The notes under the pieces are model-generated. The model was given only the letters and a program-made list of their open reading frames with translations, did no database searches and was not told the DNA's origin. The position numbers and the translations under genes were made by a program. Shown in pieces: positions 43,508-52,108 of a stretch of 64,000 nucleotides of DNA (its first letter is position 1; each line of letters opens with the position of its first letter). The stretch lies in assembly GCA_012522855.1 (NCBI GenBank), contig JAAYJQ010000010.1, forward strand, positions 62,001-126,000, given 5' to 3'. The DNA is from Bacteroidales bacterium. GTDB taxonomy: Bacteria; Bacteroidota; Bacteroidia; Bacteroidales; UBA932.

Positions 43508-45050
43508 GGAAGACGACGCCATGAGGCGCTACCTCAGTCTCCCATCTCTCGTTGTGGTCAGTAATCTCACCGATATCCTTCTGGCGCCACAGGTCGCGGA
43601 TAACCTGGCGTCCCAGCAGACCCACCCTGGAAGGAATGATGCCGATCATTTTCGGAGTTTCCGAGAGGTTGAAGAATGCGATTGCGACACTGCCGTCCTC
43701 AAGTGTCTTGAGGTAGGTCGCATAGGTGTCATCCCCGTAGATGCGTGATGCTTGAAGGCCAAGAGGGTCCTGGTTGACATCTATCACTTCATTGTTGCAC
43801 AGAAGACTGATTGTGAAATCATCCATCTCGGCCATGTCACAGCCTATCAGCAGGGGGGAAGAGAGTATGCTCCACAGTGTGATATGAGTATACTGCTCAT
43901 CAGCGGTGAGTTTGCTCCAGTGTGTCTGCGGTCCCCATCCGACCTTGCCCACAACGAGCATGTCTGCATCTGGCCAGTTGCCGGGGCGCTTGTATCCTGC
44001 CCAACGGTCTTGCCCTCCGAAACCGATATTGCAGATGCTTTCCCATGTGTCGCGGATGTCTCCTGTCGTGCGCCAGCACTGCGCGTACCGGGTCAGGTAG
44101 GGAGCGATTGCGATAGAAGAGGAGTTGGAGATGCTGTAAATGATGTCACGACCTGTTGCCTTGATGGCATCGTGCATGTCGCGCAGGTAATATACGTCAT
44201 TCGGGTTCCAGTCATACTTGAGGTAGTCGACACCCCAGTCCGCCCATTGCCGGGCGTCCTGACGGGCGAATGAGACATTCCCGAAATACCAGAGGCTGTC
44301 GCGTTTGAGTTTCGAGCGATCCAGCTTCCAATACTCATCAACGATGCCTTTCTCTACCCACCAATACTTGCCTTCGGCATTATCGCATGTGGTACCGATA
44401 TGACCGGCGTATGTTCCGGCCCACGGGCCGGAATAGATGCCGAGTTTGAGACCCTTGGAATGGAGGTAGTCGGCGAGAGCCTTCATGTCCTGGAACTTGC
44501 TGTTGGGCTGGATTGCGTTGTATTTGCCTCCTCGAAGTCCCTGCCAGCCGTCGTCGATGTTTATGTAGCTCCATCCGTACTGATCGAGACCTTTCTCGAG
44601 CATGGCATTCGCTGAGCTCAGCACCTTCTCCTGGCTGACGCTGTTGCCCCAGCAGTTCCACGAGTTCCATCCCATAGGAGGGGTCAGGGCGAGTTTGTCG
44701 CCGATCACGATGCGGAATTCACGCTCGTTTTGGCCTTTGGCGTTCTCAGCTTTGAGCGTGGTCTTGTATTCGCCGGCCTTTTTTACACTGCCGGAGATGA
44801 TTCCGGTTTCGGGATCGAGATTCAGGCCTTCAGGAAGACCTTCTGCACTGAACCTCATAGGACGTTCGCCGCTTGCCGGGATCTTGAAAAGGAAGTCTGC
44901 ATCAGGGCTCGCGCCATATACTTTGGGGCCGTTGATGCGAGGCGTGTCCGGTGCCTTCGGTGTCAGAATGTACGCAGAGTTGTCCTGAGCTGAGACAAGG
45001 GACGACAAAAGCACAAATGCTGCCGTGATTGTTGTCAGAATTTTTTTCAT
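43452..45050 (-). CDS. GH27 alpha-galactosidase with N-terminal Ig-like (putative-Ig) domain
   Basis: A 532-residue enzyme with a Sec signal peptide (cleavage near VSAQ). An Ig-like He_PIG domain follows (about 30-118, EGLPEGLNLDPETGIISGSV), then a GH27 TIM barrel beginning TPPMGWNSWNCWG. The nucleophile is D280 in YLKYDWN and the acid/base is D331 in WRTTGDI; YINIDDGWQ binds substrate. It hydrolyses terminal alpha-galactosides, as in raffinose-type sugars, galactomannan or galactinol. The family-typical end (APHGVVFLKFSP) is followed by an unusual 13-residue tail that overlaps the convergent phosphatase gene. It is the last gene of the minus-strand PUL operon. Confidence 0.94.
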   Translation of the reverse strand: MKKILTTITAAFVLLSSLVSAQDNSAYILTPKAPDTPRINGPKVYGASPDADFLFKIPASGERPMRFSAEGLPEGLNLDPETGIISGSVKKAGEYKTTLKAENAKGQNEREFRIVIGDKLALTPPMGWNSWNCWGNSVSQEKVLSSANAMLEKGLDQYGWSYINIDDGWQGLRGGKYNAIQPNSKFQDMKALADYLHSKGLKLGIYSGPWAGTYAGHIGTTCDNAEGKYWWVEKGIVDEYWKLDRSKLKRDSLWYFGNVSFARQDARQWADWGVDYLKYDWNPNDVYYLRDMHDAIKATGRDIIYSISNSSSIAIAPYLTRYAQCWRTTGDIRDTWESICNIGFGGQDRWAGYKRPGNWPDADMLVVGKVGWGPQTHWSKLTADEQYTHITLWSILSSPLLIGCDMAEMDDFTISLLCNNEVIDVNQDPLGLQASRIYGDDTYATYLKTLEDGSVAIAFFNLSETPKMIGIIPSRVGLLGRQVIRDLWRQKDIGEITDHNERWETEVAPHGVVFLKFSPGIEFVHHIGRVRS

Positions 45051-45075
45051 ATAGGTCTTTTTTTTGTTGTGCGGT

Positions 45076-46557
45076 TTATACTAGGAAGACGTCCTGGCTC
45101 TTGAGATCTTGGATCAGCTGCGCCACATCCACATCACGTGGGCCGCATCCACCCTTTATCGCAAGAGCTGCTGCTGTGCCGGCGGCCTGTCCCATGGCCA
45201 TGCAAGGAGGCATGACGCGGACTGCGCCCGCGGCATCCGAAGTGGCCGAGAGCGACCTTCCGGCAATAAGGAGATTGTCCACCCCTTGAGGAAGAAGACA
45301 GCGGTAAGGAACACCATACCAGCGTCCGTTCTTTACGGTGATATATTCTGTTGAATAGTCCCCGCCACGTCCGTGGACATCGACTGAATTGGAAGCGAGA
45401 AGGATGCTGTCCTCAGGAACGACTCCATTGAGCAGATCGTCAACATCGAGGACGTAATCGCCCTTGATGTGCCTTGACTCCCTGATTCCGACAGTCGCAC
45501 CGGAGCCCTTGATGGTGGCATCTTCGCAGCCGGGAACGTATTTGTGGAAGAAGTTCATGAGCTCGTTGACCTGCCTGCGTCCTTCGAATTCAGCGTCGGT
45601 AAGACTCTCCGAGTTCGTGGCATCCACATTCTTGATGCGGGTGCAGTTCACGGCCCACTCGTCAGGTTTCACACCTCTGTAGATGTTGACGCTCTTGCGG
45701 GCGATGCTCCATTCTCCAGCGGCCTCAGCCTCTGCCACATGCCAGTGGAGGGCTCTGTAACTGACTCCATCCTTTTTGTGGAAGGTGTCGAGGTGGTCCT
45801 CTACGTCCTTTATGAGCTTGTCTGAATCGACCTTATTGATGTGGAAGAAGAGGGTTGCAGGCTGTACTCGTCCGGTCTCGGGATTGCCGTATTCGCAAGG
45901 CACCCCGCTGCGGAAAGCCAGGTCGCCGTCACCGGTCGCATCGACGAAAATGTCAGCAGCAATGGACTCCAGGCCGCTTCTTGTAAGGATGATGATCTTG
46001 GAAATCTTCGAGCCGCGGAGAACCGGCTTGACGAAGGATGCATGGAAAAGCACCTTCACACCGGCTTCAATCACCATCCGGTCGAGAACGTACTTCAGGA
46101 CTTCGGCGTCGAAAGGAGTGACATGGTCGTGGCCTTGGGTGATCCATGCTGTAAAGGGGCTTCCGGCACGCACATCGCGAGGGTGAATGGCTCCTCCGAG
46201 CTGCACCATGCGTTGAACAACTTCCTCGAAAAGGCCTCTGATGATCTGCTGCTCACCTTCAGTGTCGTAACATGTCATGAAAGGCGCGACAAGGCCCCTT
46301 GTGGCCATACCTCCGAGACAGCCTCCCTGCTCAAGTATCATCGCCTTCACGCCTTTGCGCGCGGCTGCAATCGCGGCGCATACACCGGCAGGGCCTCCGC
46401 CAACGACTACCAGCTGGGTTTTGTATGAATCTTTCACATCTTTGATGCTGATGTCCTTTGTTCCGTCTAAAATGCCGGAACATGAGTTCAGGCTTGTTGC
46501 TGCAAGGCATGCCGCTGCGGTTACTCCGCTGGTCTTAAGGAAATTTCTTCTGTCCAT
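45076..46557 (-). CDS. Tat-exported FAD-dependent oxidoreductase (paralogue 1)
   Basis: A 493-residue flavoprotein. It begins with a twin-arginine signal DRRNFLKTSG and a hydrophobic stretch ending in a lipobox-like LNSC, so it should be exported folded with FAD and possibly acylated. The FAD fold is LVVVGGGPAGVCAAIAAARKG at about 50, with CLGGMATRG, DATGDGDLAFRSGV and the C-terminal LIAGRSLSATSDAAGAVRVMPPCMAMGQAAG, all FAD_oxidored (PF12831-like) features. The substrate of this family is mostly unknown; its PUL context suggests a sugar or polyol. It is closely similar to the protein at 47573-49057 and lies 6 bp downstream of the LacI gene. Confidence 0.88.
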   Translation of the reverse strand: MDRRNFLKTSGVTAAACLAATSLNSCSGILDGTKDISIKDVKDSYKTQLVVVGGGPAGVCAAIAAARKGVKAMILEQGGCLGGMATRGLVAPFMTCYDTEGEQQIIRGLFEEVVQRMVQLGGAIHPRDVRAGSPFTAWITQGHDHVTPFDAEVLKYVLDRMVIEAGVKVLFHASFVKPVLRGSKISKIIILTRSGLESIAADIFVDATGDGDLAFRSGVPCEYGNPETGRVQPATLFFHINKVDSDKLIKDVEDHLDTFHKKDGVSYRALHWHVAEAEAAGEWSIARKSVNIYRGVKPDEWAVNCTRIKNVDATNSESLTDAEFEGRRQVNELMNFFHKYVPGCEDATIKGSGATVGIRESRHIKGDYVLDVDDLLNGVVPEDSILLASNSVDVHGRGGDYSTEYITVKNGRWYGVPYRCLLPQGVDNLLIAGRSLSATSDAAGAVRVMPPCMAMGQAAGTAAALAIKGGCGPRDVDVAQLIQDLKSQDVFLV

Positions 46558-46563
46558 TTCAAG

Positions 46564-47571
46564 TTATTTTATGGAGTCTCCCAATTTAATTGTTGCATTC
46601 ATAATAATTGTTTCGTTCTTCTTGGAAGGGTCCTTGATCTTCTGCAGTATGATTTCAGCACATTTCCTTCCGATCTCGAACATAGGAGGAACGACAGTGG
46701 TGAGTTTGGGGTAAACTCCGTTGGCGAGTTCGTTTCCGGCGAATCCAGCCACGGAAATGTCTTCCGGAATCTTCATGCCCTTGCTCATCAGCGTTCTCAT
46801 GGCACCGATGCCCAGATTGTCCGTGAAAGAAAAAATGGCGTCGAAAGTCGCATTCCTCGAGAGGAGTTTTTCTGTCGCCCTCTCTCCATCCTCGATGGTC
46901 AATCCGCCTTCTACCTGGAGCTCATCCAGTACTGGAAGGTTGTATTTGGCAAGCACGTCCCTGTAACCCTTGGCCCTCATTTCCGAGTTGTAGATATCCT
47001 TGGGTCCATTGATGTAGGCAATGCGCTTCCTTCCTGCAAGAATCATCTTTTCAACAATGAAGAACGACATCGCGTAATCATCCACCAGCACCATTGAGAC
47101 GTCAAGTTTGTGAGGTATCCGCCCATAGAACACCATAGGCATCCCTTCAGACATGACTTCCTTAAACATATCATGATTTTGGGTGCCGCATTCAGCGACC
47201 ACCAGGCCGTCAACCTTGAACTTCTTCATGAGGAGCATGTTACGCCTTTCAGTTGCGGGATCCTCGTTGGAATCGGCCATGATCACTTTTATTCCCCTGT
47301 CATAGCAGTAATCCTGAATGCCCCTTATAACTTGGATGGTGTACTTGGTGTTGAGTTCGGGGACGATGACACCTATAGTCTGTGTCTTTCCTGTCTTGAG
47401 CGCCTTGGCCTCGGAATTGGGATGATACCCAAATTTCTTCACCGCGGCCGCCACCCTCCTCCTAGTCTCCTCGCTCGCACTGGTCCCTTCGCTCATCGCT
47501 CTGGAAACGGTGGCCACCGAAATTCCTAGATGTTTGGCTATGTCCTTTATTCTAACGCGATTTGAATCCAT
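46564..47571 (-). CDS. LacI-family transcriptional regulator
   Basis: A 335-residue regulator: helix-turn-helix RIKDIAKHLGISVATVSRAMS at residues 7-27, hinge helix, then a full effector domain starting QTIGVIVPELNTKYTIQVIRGI. It is of normal length. It sits inside the PUL operon between two FAD oxidoreductase genes (1 bp and 6 bp spacers), so it is transcribed with its likely targets. It is probably the local repressor and may bind the palindrome at 56711-56724 upstream of susC. A PUL controlled by LacI rather than a hybrid two-component system or sigma/anti-sigma pair is less usual. Confidence 0.93.
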   Translation of the reverse strand: MDSNRVRIKDIAKHLGISVATVSRAMSEGTSASEETRRRVAAAVKKFGYHPNSEAKALKTGKTQTIGVIVPELNTKYTIQVIRGIQDYCYDRGIKVIMADSNEDPATERRNMLLMKKFKVDGLVVAECGTQNHDMFKEVMSEGMPMVFYGRIPHKLDVSMVLVDDYAMSFFIVEKMILAGRKRIAYINGPKDIYNSEMRAKGYRDVLAKYNLPVLDELQVEGGLTIEDGERATEKLLSRNATFDAIFSFTDNLGIGAMRTLMSKGMKIPEDISVAGFAGNELANGVYPKLTTVVPPMFEIGRKCAEIILQKIKDPSKKNETIIMNATIKLGDSIK

Positions 47572-47572
47572 A

Positions 47573-49057
47573 TTATCCGAGGAATGCTTTGTTGTCCTTG
47601 AGTGTCTTCAGGAGATGCTCCATGTCTACATCCTTTGCGGCTTTGCCTCCCTCTTTGATGCAAAGGGCAGCCGCGATGCCGGCAGCCTGGCCCATGGCCA
47701 TGCAAGGAGGCATCACGCGCACCGCTCCGGCGGCGTCTGAAGTTGCCGACAGGGGTCTTCCTGCAACGAGAAGGTTGGTGATTTCCTTAGGAACAAGAGC
47801 TCTGTAAGGCACACCATACCAGTTGCCGTTCTTCATAAGGGTATAGTTGGTGGTATTTGTAGCGCCCTGTCCTCCGTGGACATCGACTGAATTGGAAGCG
47901 AGGAGGATGCTGTCCTCAGGAACAACGCCGTTGAGAAGGTCTTCAGCATTGAGCACGAAATCTCCGATGATGTGTCGCGACTCACGTATGCCGAGTGTCT
48001 CCGCGGTCTTCATCAGGGTCGCATTCTTGCATCCCGGCACATACTTGTGGAAGAAGTTGACCACTTGCTCCACCTGTCTGCGGCCCTCTATCTCTCCTGC
48101 TGTCATGCTTTCTGAATCAAGGGAGTTCACGTCAAGGATACGTGTCACATTGACGCTCCACTCATCCTCGCGGACGCATTTGTGAAGATTGACCGACTTT
48201 CTTTTTATGTCCCACTCACCATTATTCTCGGCCTTCTCGACGAACCAGTGCAGCGCCCTGTAGCTGACGCCGTTCACTCTTCTGAACTCACCAAGATGCG
48301 ACTCCACATCCGCTATGAGCTTGTCAGATTCGACGTTGTTGAGTCTGAGGAAGAGGGTGGAAGGCTGCACGCCTCCTTCTCCGTTTCCGTAGTAGAAAGG
48401 GACGCCTGCCGAAGCGCTGACATCGCCGTCACCTGTTGTGTCTATCACAAAATCAGCGGTGACAGATTCGAGGCCCTTCCTGGTGAGGAGCACGACCTTA
48501 TCGATTCTGTCGTTCTTAGTTTCCGTGGTGACAAAAGCAGCATGATAGAGTATCTTCACACCGGATTCGAGGGTCATTCGCTCAACGGCAACCTTCATTA
48601 TCTCAGGGTCAAACGGGGTTTCATGGTCATGCCCCTCCTTCATCCAGGCTGTATACGGGGTCTCCCAGCGTACGTCCTTTGGATGGATGGCTCCTCCCAT
48701 GGCAACCATTCTGTCAACGATCTCTTCGAAGAGACCTCTTATGATCATCTGCTCGCCGCTCATGTCATAGCAGGTCATGAATGGCTGGACCAGACCTCTG
48801 GTGGCCATTCCACCGAGGCATGCGCCCTGCTCGACGAGCATGACCTTCATGCCTTGCCTTGCGGCAGCGATCGCGGCTGTGATTCCAGAGGGGCCGCCTC
48901 CAACAACAAGCACCTGAGTCCTGAAACTGTCTTTCACTTCAAACTTTGCAAGTTTACCCTTGTCTGACGAACCGGCTGCGCATGAGGGTATCATTGAAGT
49001 AGCAAGACCCGCCAGCGTCAGCGAACCCGAGGATTTTAAAAAGTCTCTTCTATCCAT
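47573..49057 (-). CDS. Tat-exported FAD-dependent oxidoreductase (paralogue 2)
   Basis: A 494-residue paralogue of the protein at 45076-46557, with matching blocks throughout (GGCLGGMATRG/GACLGGMATRG, IRGLFEEIVDRMVAMGGAIHPKDVR, GIRESRHI, VPEDSILLASNSVDVHG, SLSATSDAAGAVRVMPPCMAMGQAAG). It opens with the twin-arginine motif DRRDFLKSSG and a lipobox-like IPSC. The FAD fold is LVVGGGPSGITAAIAAARQG. Two similar flavoenzymes on one transcript may act on different positions or stereoisomers; that is inference. It starts 2 bp after the metallo-beta-lactamase-fold gene. Confidence 0.88.
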   Translation of the reverse strand: MDRRDFLKSSGSLTLAGLATSMIPSCAAGSSDKGKLAKFEVKDSFRTQVLVVGGGPSGITAAIAAARQGMKVMLVEQGACLGGMATRGLVQPFMTCYDMSGEQMIIRGLFEEIVDRMVAMGGAIHPKDVRWETPYTAWMKEGHDHETPFDPEIMKVAVERMTLESGVKILYHAAFVTTETKNDRIDKVVLLTRKGLESVTADFVIDTTGDGDVSASAGVPFYYGNGEGGVQPSTLFLRLNNVESDKLIADVESHLGEFRRVNGVSYRALHWFVEKAENNGEWDIKRKSVNLHKCVREDEWSVNVTRILDVNSLDSESMTAGEIEGRRQVEQVVNFFHKYVPGCKNATLMKTAETLGIRESRHIIGDFVLNAEDLLNGVVPEDSILLASNSVDVHGGQGATNTTNYTLMKNGNWYGVPYRALVPKEITNLLVAGRPLSATSDAAGAVRVMPPCMAMGQAAGIAAALCIKEGGKAAKDVDMEHLLKTLKDNKAFLG

Positions 49058-49059
49058 CT

Positions 49060-50385
49060 TTACTCTGATTTGTATGGACCGCTAATTTTCTTGACCAAGT
49101 ATTTTTCGTTTGTGTCATCAAGGGTATAGACTTTGTACTGTCCGTCCTTGTTGACCCTTATTACGTAATGGCCTTCTATGGAGCCGAATTTTGACATATA
49201 TGATGTCAATTCGCTCTTCGCGTCATCACCGATGGCTGTCAGGAATATGTCCATCCTGCTGTTTGCGGTGTACATTCTTTTGATGGTGGCCGCATTCGGC
49301 TGCACGCTTCTCCATACACCGCCCAGGACGACGTCCGGTTTGAGCGCGGACAAGAGCGCGTCACTGTTGGTGTTGGATGTGGCGTGATGGCAGGCCTTCA
49401 TTGCCTCTACACGACCTGTCACCCTTGCGATCGGAGCCTCGATATCCCTCCAGGAGTAGGTGCTCCTTCCTGAGTACTGGATGTCACCTCCGGTGAAATA
49501 ATCGAATTTGCCGTAGGAGATCTTGATGACACAACTGAGAATATTGCCTGAGGGGAGGTTGTCCAAGTAATTGGCGAGTAGTTCCTTTGTGCTTGGAATC
49601 TCAGAAGAGGATTCATTCCCGCTTCCGGTCCACACGTCACCATTTGCGGCGATGTTCATCACCTTGAATGAAGGATAATCCCCGGCATTCTTCTTCATGA
49701 CAATCTGGTCGTTGTATCCGACCCTCATCTTCTCCCTTGTCGTGCCATATTTCTTGGTTGACCAGTCGATGAAGGAAAGGTAATTGTTGTATACGGTTGA
49801 AGAAGGATAAGTGTCGGTCGAGGGGCGGTCCTTGCTGTCGCCTCGGTCGATTACTTTCATCAGAGGGATTCTGGTGCCGACAGCACCGATTCCGTTATCG
49901 TAGAAGCCAAGTCCGACCGTCATCGGAATCGTGTATGTCTTTGTTGTCACGGCACCGATATGGTCTGAGTGATAGTGTGTCGCCAAGAAATAATCGATCT
50001 TCCCTCCAGCCTCGGCCGGCATGAAGTGGTTGATGTAGTTGACGATCACCTGGCCGCTGGAGATGTTCTCCGAAGGTTTCGGAGCGACACCAGGAGGATC
50101 CATCTCGTTCTTCTTAGGCGCGCCTGCGGCATCAATCAGCATTGTCGTGCCGTCAGGGAATATGCAGTACGTGCTCTCGCCTCGGCCTCCATTAATGAAA
50201 TGGATGTCAAGATAGCCTTCCTTCCAGGCAGGGAGCACGCTGCCGACCTTTGCCTCATCAGGAGTCTCAACTACCGGAGGATCGACTTTGGCGGGATCAG
50301 GATTCTTGCCCTCGCAGCAGGAAGCCGCAAGTGCGGTTCCTATGAGCAGGGGAGCAAGCATTCTTCTGTTCTTTATCATAATCAT
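49060..50385 (-). CDS. Exported metallo-beta-lactamase-fold hydrolase (ComEC-like domain)
   Basis: A 441-residue lipoprotein (lipobox LAASC near residue 23) with the metallo-beta-lactamase motif THYHSDHIG and upstream DIHFINGGRGESTYCIFPDGTTMLIDAAG, which resembles the DNA-uptake-type ComEC C-terminal hydrolase subgroup. Later blocks (FTGGDIQYS, ACHHATSNTNS) supply further metal ligands (D and H). These domains hydrolyse phosphoesters or related bonds; in a PUL the substrate could be a phosphorylated or esterified sugar. It sits 2 bp after susD and 2 bp before the FAD oxidoreductase. Confidence 0.82.
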   Translation of the reverse strand: MIMIKNRRMLAPLLIGTALAASCCEGKNPDPAKVDPPVVETPDEAKVGSVLPAWKEGYLDIHFINGGRGESTYCIFPDGTTMLIDAAGAPKKNEMDPPGVAPKPSENISSGQVIVNYINHFMPAEAGGKIDYFLATHYHSDHIGAVTTKTYTIPMTVGLGFYDNGIGAVGTRIPLMKVIDRGDSKDRPSTDTYPSSTVYNNYLSFIDWSTKKYGTTREKMRVGYNDQIVMKKNAGDYPSFKVMNIAANGDVWTGSGNESSSEIPSTKELLANYLDNLPSGNILSCVIKISYGKFDYFTGGDIQYSGRSTYSWRDIEAPIARVTGRVEAMKACHHATSNTNSDALLSALKPDVVLGGVWRSVQPNAATIKRMYTANSRMDIFLTAIGDDAKSELTSYMSKFGSIEGHYVIRVNKDGQYKVYTLDDTNEKYLVKKISGPYKSE

Positions 50386-50387
50386 CT

Positions 50388-52097
50388 TTAATAACCTTCG
50401 TTTTGAACGAGTCTGTCGCAGACAAGAAGCTCTTTTGTAGGTATCGGGAAGAGATATTGTCTTTCTGTGAATCCTCTGCGGACATTGATCTGGGCATATC
50501 CCGCGTCAAGGAACGCGCTGCAGTCAACGATGCCGTCCTTGTCAATCTTTGGACGGATGTCCTTAGGGAAGAGCCAGTATCCTGTGGCCTCGTTCTCAGC
50601 CATCTTGGCGTTTGAAGGGGTACCGTAGATAGGTGTTGTAAGCGCCTTCCCGCAGAGTCTCCAGCGGATGAGATCCTCCCAGCGTCTGTTCTCCCATGCA
50701 AGCTCGATACGCCTCTCGTTCCTGATGATGCGGCGGAGTTTGGCCTGGTCTGTCTCAGTGATAGAAGGATAGGCTGAAGTATTGGTGTAATCTACCTTGT
50801 ATGCCCTTGCCCTTACCTTGTTGATGGCAGCAAGGCAGCCGGAATCGATCTCGCCAAGCTCCATCTTTGCTTCAGCGAACATTAGAAGGACATCTGCATA
50901 TCTCATGATGATGATGCTTGCATCGGTGTAATAGTCATCTAGCCATTCCTCATCGATGCCTTTCTTCAGTGTGAGACCATTGTATGATGCATACTGGTCA
51001 ACAGACTTGTTGTCCTTGTTCTTGACCATGACCCCATCAGCGGTGGGAACCTTCTTCGCGCTTGGCCTTGGGTCGTATACGATGCCGCCGAGCATTTCGC
51101 CGAAAGGAAGGCAGACCTCGGAAAGCCTAGGATCCCTGTTCTTGAACGGGTCGGCAGGATCCCAGAGCGGAGACTCGTCAACCATCTTTCCGTCCGTGCA
51201 AGGGTATGCGAAGAAGAGTTCCCATGAAGGCTGCGCGCCATTTGTGCCGCCATTGTTTCTAGGAATGAAGGATTTCATGGCCTGAGGAGCGAGCAGGCCG
51301 AGGGCGTTGCTGTTGGGAAGGTCGAAGATGACCTCCTCGCAGTCCTTGGTCTTTGAGAGGAATATCTCGCGATAGTCAGGAGAAAGGGAGTATGTACCGA
51401 GGTCGATACATGCCTTGGCAGCATCACGGCAGGTCTTCCAGTCGTTCATCCAAAGGGCGATCCTGGCCTTGAAGGCATATGCCGCGCCCTTGGTGATGCG
51501 TCTTGTTCCAACATATCTTTCAGGGAGAACCTGTGCCGCCTCGTCAAAATCTCTATATATGCCCTCGAGGACTGTCTCCTTGTTGATACGTCCCATCTTG
51601 TAGGCCTCTTCGAGGGTGATGTAGCCTGTATAGTAAGGCACATCTCCGTAAGCGAAGACGAGGTATGAGTAGAAGCAGGCTCTGAAGAACTTTGCCTCTC
51701 CGGCATACTGTTCAAGTTTTTTGTCAGCCACGAGACCTTCTGCTTTTTCAAGAGAATAAAGGATGGTATTGGCTCTTGCCACACCCTTGTAGGAAGCTGC
51801 CCAGAGGCTTTCCGTGTCTCCCCATTCTCCGGTAATTGTACCGGCAAGCCAGTCATAGAGGTATACTCTCTGGTTCCAGTCATCCGAGAAGCGGTCTGTG
51901 TTGTAAGCTCTGCGTGCCTCGAAATTCCAAAGACTAGGCGCATAGAGAGCATTCAGGGCCATTGAGATTTCCTGCTCGTTGTTGAACCAGTTCTCCGATG
52001 AACCCTCTGAAAGCGGGTCCAAGTCGAGTTTCTGGCAGGATCCTGCTATCATGGCTCCAGCCATGAGAAGCAATACTGTGTGTTTGAATACTTTCAT
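50388..52097 (-). CDS. SusD-family glycan-binding lipoprotein
   Basis: A 569-residue surface lipoprotein starting at the ATG at 52097, with lipobox AGSC and QKLDLDPLSEGSSENWFNNEQEISMALNALY, the classic SusD N-terminus. TPR-like helices follow, and the RagB/SusD C-terminal region has VRARAYKV, RIIRNERRIELAWENRRWEDLIRW and LFPIPTKELLVC. SusD caps the SusC channel and binds the oligosaccharide at the cell surface. It lies 11 bp after the BACON lipoprotein gene. Confidence 0.97.
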   Translation of the reverse strand: MKVFKHTVLLLMAGAMIAGSCQKLDLDPLSEGSSENWFNNEQEISMALNALYAPSLWNFEARRAYNTDRFSDDWNQRVYLYDWLAGTITGEWGDTESLWAASYKGVARANTILYSLEKAEGLVADKKLEQYAGEAKFFRACFYSYLVFAYGDVPYYTGYITLEEAYKMGRINKETVLEGIYRDFDEAAQVLPERYVGTRRITKGAAYAFKARIALWMNDWKTCRDAAKACIDLGTYSLSPDYREIFLSKTKDCEEVIFDLPNSNALGLLAPQAMKSFIPRNNGGTNGAQPSWELFFAYPCTDGKMVDESPLWDPADPFKNRDPRLSEVCLPFGEMLGGIVYDPRPSAKKVPTADGVMVKNKDNKSVDQYASYNGLTLKKGIDEEWLDDYYTDASIIIMRYADVLLMFAEAKMELGEIDSGCLAAINKVRARAYKVDYTNTSAYPSITETDQAKLRRIIRNERRIELAWENRRWEDLIRWRLCGKALTTPIYGTPSNAKMAENEATGYWLFPKDIRPKIDKDGIVDCSAFLDAGYAQINVRRGFTERQYLFPIPTKELLVCDRLVQNEGY

Positions 52098-52108
52098 GAC
52101 CAATAGTT

